Both the position numbers and the translations under genes were made by a program. Below are positions 6,307 through 9,126 of a DNA stretch of 9,126 nucleotides, piece after piece; positions within the stretch are counted from its first letter, which is position 1; every line of letters begins with the position of its first letter. The stretch is from the NCBI GenBank assembly GCA_031266895.1, contig JAISAD010000179.1, positions 1 to 9,126 of the forward strand, given 5' to 3'. The DNA comes from Bacteroidales bacterium. Its GTDB lineage: Bacteria; Bacteroidota; Bacteroidia; Bacteroidales; WCHB1-69. The notes beneath the pieces are model-generated. The model worked only from the letters and a program-made list of their open reading frames with translations. It ran no database searches and had not been told where the DNA came from.

Positions 6307-6945
6307 TTATTGGTTTTCAAGTTCTTTTGCCCACGAACTAATAATGTATTGATGAAAATCATATTGAAATTGTTCTCGCAGTAAAATTAGAATACGAGTA
6401 TAATTTAATTCTCTAATGTTTCTATATACTTTTCCGTACATTCTAATGTTATAGTTATTGTCAAATATATTGCTATCAAAAAAGAAATGCCAAAAATTTT
6501 TAATCTCAATATCTGTATAATGTTCCAATACTCTTAAAAATTGTTCAATATTATTAAGGATAAATTTTTGCATTTCATCTTGAAATATACCCACTGCATC
6601 TGCATTCCAATACCCATTCAAAGATATGTTTATCACTTTTTTAACAAACGCATTTTTATCCATTAGATTAAGAACATCAAAAAAAAGAAGAATATGTTCA
6701 TGTGACACAAAGTAAAGAGGAGAAAAATATGTTGAATCTATACTTATTTTAGTAAAACCATAAATAGAATCAAATAATTGAAAATTATCAGGAAAAACTT
6801 CAAAAAACTTTTCTTTGTAAAAATTACTGTCTTTTGAAGTCGTTGCTAAATTGTAATATTTAACAAGCAATGAATCTAATGTTACTTGGCTTTGTGCTTT
6901 GAAAGCGAAAATCAATATGGGAAATGCAATTATTATTCTTTTCAT
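6307..6945 (-). CDS. Secreted candidate immunity protein for the RHS tip
   Basis: The protein has 212 residues with a clear Sec signal peptide: MKR, a hydrophobic run IIIAFPILIFAF, and likely cleavage after AQS or SQ at about residue 20. The mature part is rich in aromatic residues and helix-forming, with no lipoprotein cysteine and no family I recognise, so it should be soluble in the periplasm. Its ATG overlaps the RHS stop codon (ATGA, 6945-6942), so the two are translationally coupled, the usual arrangement of toxin and cognate immunity genes. Periplasmic location fits a toxin acting on the envelope, which agrees with the resemblance of the RHS tip to a peptidoglycan-active fold. The immunity role rests on position and signal peptide. 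Confidence 0.75.
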   Translation of the reverse strand: MKRIIIAFPILIFAFKAQSQVTLDSLLVKYYNLATTSKDSNFYKEKFFEVFPDNFQLFDSIYGFTKISIDSTYFSPLYFVSHEHILLFFDVLNLMDKNAFVKKVINISLNGYWNADAVGIFQDEMQKFILNNIEQFLRVLEHYTDIEIKNFWHFFFDSNIFDNNYNIRMYGKVYRNIRELNYTRILILLREQFQYDFHQYIISSWAKELENQ

Positions 6946-9126
6946 CTTTTGATTACATTAAAAATATTTACTCTCATATTTGAATGTCCCCTATTATCAA
7001 TATAACTGTTTAGTTTTTTTAATGTGTTACCACTATTGCCAACAAAATTAGTACTTTTTGAACTGCCCGGCAACAAACAACCTTCTGTATTTTTGGGTTC
7101 GTTTCCAATATGAATAAGAATACCTCTTTTCTCTGAAACCTTATCATTGTATAATAATGGGGCTCCGGGGTATTTATTTCCCTGATTTTTCTTCATATCG
7201 TAGCTCCCTTCAGGGATTCTTTGATTTTGACCTGATTGTTCTGTAGAAGGGCCTTTCGGTTCTAAAAAAAAGCCACTATTAAGTTCACCTTCTTTTGCAT
7301 CAGGAATATGAAAAGCACTTGTCGTACTGTTTTCTGTTTCAGATATTCTGAACGAATTAATATTATTTTTGCCATCTCTATCAATAGACTGTGTTTGAGA
7401 AGTAATAAATTCACCTTTATCGTTCGTGGTTCCAATATTATAATGGTCTGTTTTATCTCCTCCTTTATTTCCAACATTTGTAAACTTGCCTGTGGTCGTA
7501 TTTACCTCCCACTCATCTTCCCCGTTGGGGTCAACAAGGCATAACGGATTGCCCAGACAGTACATGTAGTTATTAGTAGAGGGATGCGATGCGCTTTGAG
7601 GGTCCACGGAGAGCCAGATACCTATATCGCTGTTGTAGTACCGTGCTCCAAAATAAGAGTATCCACTTTCAAAATCTTTCTCCTTGCCGCTGAATGTGTG
7701 TTGTAACCAAAAAGGGGAACTGTAGGAACTGCTTTGCTCTAAGCAAGTCTCCCCGAAAGGCAGGTATTGCAAGTGCTGCATGGCATGACCTCCGGAGTCG
7801 GTTATCCAACTGCTGCTGCCCAGGTGGTCGGGATGGTAAAAATAGAGGTCGGTTTCCTGCTGCTGGACAGTCCGGTAATTATATAAATAGCCTAATTGGG
7901 CGCTACTGTACAGTACAGGAGGCAAGGTGTTGTCCAAACAGCTCCACTGAAAAGCATATAAATCATCCCAATCCTGCTGTTTGTCCAGCCATCCAGTATG
8001 GCAAGAGGTGTCTATATCAGCTAACCCGCCTCCTCCAATCTTGCTGACCACTCTTTCTGTGCCTGCATAATAGTGCTTAGTATAATTATTGGGATTTACT
8101 ACCAAATAGGGAGAGGCATATATAAAAGCCACTGTGGCAGTTGGCTGCCTGTACATCTGTCCGCTCACATTCATTTGGTTTACATATCCGGCCAATTTAT
8201 AGCCCCGCTCCCCGGCAGCATCATAAAGATATGAGCCAAAGTAAGCTCCTCTCTGTAACACCAGGCGGTTTTCTTCATCCCAGCAGTGATAACGCTCGCT
8301 GTTTGTGTTTGAGCTGATATGAACCGACAGATTCCCGCTGGTATCCCAAGAAAAAGCATGACCTTGTGTACCCCCAATACTCTCCAGCTTGTTACTGCCG
8401 GAATAATAGGAATAGCTGTTTTGATAACTGTCGTTATACCCATAATGCAAGGTAGTATTGATGACGAAACTGTTGTAGTTTGCCGATTGATTCTTCTGCA
8501 ATATTTTCCCGTTGGGAGAATAGGATATGTTCAGGGTGTAAAGAGCGCCGCTATTGCCTTGAGAACTCACTAACCGGTACAACTCATCGTATTGATAACT
8601 GTTGCTGTAACTGCCTCCCAAACTATTGGATAGCGGCTGGGCGCTGTTGGCTATGCCAGTAATATTGCTTACCGAATCGTAAGTATAGGCTATGCTTTGC
8701 ATGGTTTCGTTATCGGAAGTGTAGGAGTTTAAAAACTGCAGGCGCTGCAGATTATCGTATTGATAGGTTGTCTTTGTGCTGTTGCCATAAGTGATTTCGG
8801 TTTTCTGTCCGAATTTATTATACTTGATACTGTCAATATACCGGAATGTTTCAGTGCCTTTTATCCCATTCATGCTATAGAGGTCGCCGGCAAGGTTATA
8901 TTGATAATAAACCTGCTCCCCATCCGGATAAGTAATACTTTTGGTTCTGCCCCAACTGTCGTATGCGTATTGCATTTTAAATGTATAAGTGTTCATTTCT
9001 TTTGGGAGCACAAAAGTACGGATATTTTCCGAGATATTGCCCAGCGCATCGTAGGCATATTTCTGATAGCCTGTGGCGTCTTCCTGCCAGTAGATTCTGC
9101 CAAGGGCGCGGGCAGTTACATGTTCG
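6942..9126 (-). CDS. RHS/YD-repeat protein with C-terminal DUF5675-like tip (5' end beyond right edge)
   Basis: The frame is open from the right edge to TGA at 6944-6942, giving 727 visible residues; the gene starts outside the window. An internal GTG at 9011 is not the start, because the codons before it (YAYDALGNI) are already YD repeat. Visible residues ~1-430 hold RHS/YD repeats (YAYDSWGR, YQYDNLQR, YQYDELYR) that build the cocoon enclosing the toxin. The conserved core follows (HPDHLGSSSW, LPFGE, FSGKEKDFESG, YFGARYYNSDIGIWLSVDP) and ends at DPNG (7521-7532), where self-cleavage or a domain boundary is expected. The 192-residue tip ends in a region resembling DUF5675: RIPEGSYDMKK, APLLYND, then ILIHIGNEPKNTEGC with H672 and C683, a His-Cys pair like that of L,D-transpeptidase-type enzymes. 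An envelope target is therefore likely but unproven. G+C falls sharply in the tip. The immunity gene overlaps the stop. Confidence 0.92.
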   Translation of the reverse strand, partial: EHVTARALGRIYWQEDATGYQKYAYDALGNISENIRTFVLPKEMNTYTFKMQYAYDSWGRTKSITYPDGEQVYYQYNLAGDLYSMNGIKGTETFRYIDSIKYNKFGQKTEITYGNSTKTTYQYDNLQRLQFLNSYTSDNETMQSIAYTYDSVSNITGIANSAQPLSNSLGGSYSNSYQYDELYRLVSSQGNSGALYTLNISYSPNGKILQKNQSANYNSFVINTTLHYGYNDSYQNSYSYYSGSNKLESIGGTQGHAFSWDTSGNLSVHISSNTNSERYHCWDEENRLVLQRGAYFGSYLYDAAGERGYKLAGYVNQMNVSGQMYRQPTATVAFIYASPYLVVNPNNYTKHYYAGTERVVSKIGGGGLADIDTSCHTGWLDKQQDWDDLYAFQWSCLDNTLPPVLYSSAQLGYLYNYRTVQQQETDLYFYHPDHLGSSSWITDSGGHAMQHLQYLPFGETCLEQSSSYSSPFWLQHTFSGKEKDFESGYSYFGARYYNSDIGIWLSVDPQSASHPSTNNYMYCLGNPLCLVDPNGEDEWEVNTTTGKFTNVGNKGGDKTDHYNIGTTNDKGEFITSQTQSIDRDGKNNINSFRISETENSTTSAFHIPDAKEGELNSGFFLEPKGPSTEQSGQNQRIPEGSYDMKKNQGNKYPGAPLLYNDKVSEKRGILIHIGNEPKNTEGCLLPGSSKSTNFVGNSGNTLKKLNSYIDNRGHSNMRVNIFNVIKR

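Noticed and set aside
7262..8573. Minus-strand frame at 7262-7477 and plus-strand frames between 7308 and 8573
   Set aside because: All overlap the RHS coding frame in other registers and have no features of their own.
9009..9011. GTG at 9011 as start of the RHS gene
   Set aside because: The frame is open to the window edge and the codons before it encode typical YD repeat sequence.

Overview
The window looks like chromosomal DNA from a member of the Bacteroidota. Three things point there: a promoter of the TTG / TAnnTTTG type before a transporter gene; a secreted surface protein with an L-type lectin head followed by the Ig-, PKD- and 'NGCDSI'-type modules common in type IX-secreted proteins of that phylum; and an RHS protein of the Bacteroidota style (YD repeats, a GARYYNSDIGIW-type core, a DPNG junction). 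No genus can be assigned.

Layout. Bases 1-1877 (minus) hold the N-terminal 625 residues of a large secreted lectin/PKD protein that runs off the left edge. A 192-base divergent spacer carries the promoter of a complete SulP/SLC26 anion transporter with a STAS domain (2070-3776, plus). The next ~780 bases have no credible gene. They contain two separate arrays of short palindromes, AGTAGCTACT x5 and CTGCGCAG x6, with the same 21-22 base period and mostly A-rich spacers. I cannot match these arrays to a known element.

From 9126 down to 4560 everything is on the minus strand and reads as a polymorphic-toxin locus: the C-terminal 727 residues of an RHS protein (5' end outside the window); a tip domain that resembles DUF5675 with an HxGN...TEGC motif; a cognate immunity candidate with a signal peptide that overlaps the RHS stop by ATGA; a 54-codon in-frame remnant that looks like the tail of a displaced toxin; a cytosolic, internally duplicated immunity-like protein; and two tandem Sel1-repeat proteins. 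A 54-base degenerate repeat follows the last Sel1 gene and the internally duplicated gene, and may mark module boundaries. Base composition drops visibly right after the DPNG junction, from roughly half G+C to roughly a third, and stays low through the immunity cassette. This fits serial acquisition of toxin/immunity modules.

How the parts work together (inference): the RHS protein delivers its C-terminal domain to competitors, probably against the cell envelope; the adjacent periplasmic protein protects the producer; the genes behind it are probably leftover or collected immunity genes. The transporter and the lectin protein appear unrelated to this system.
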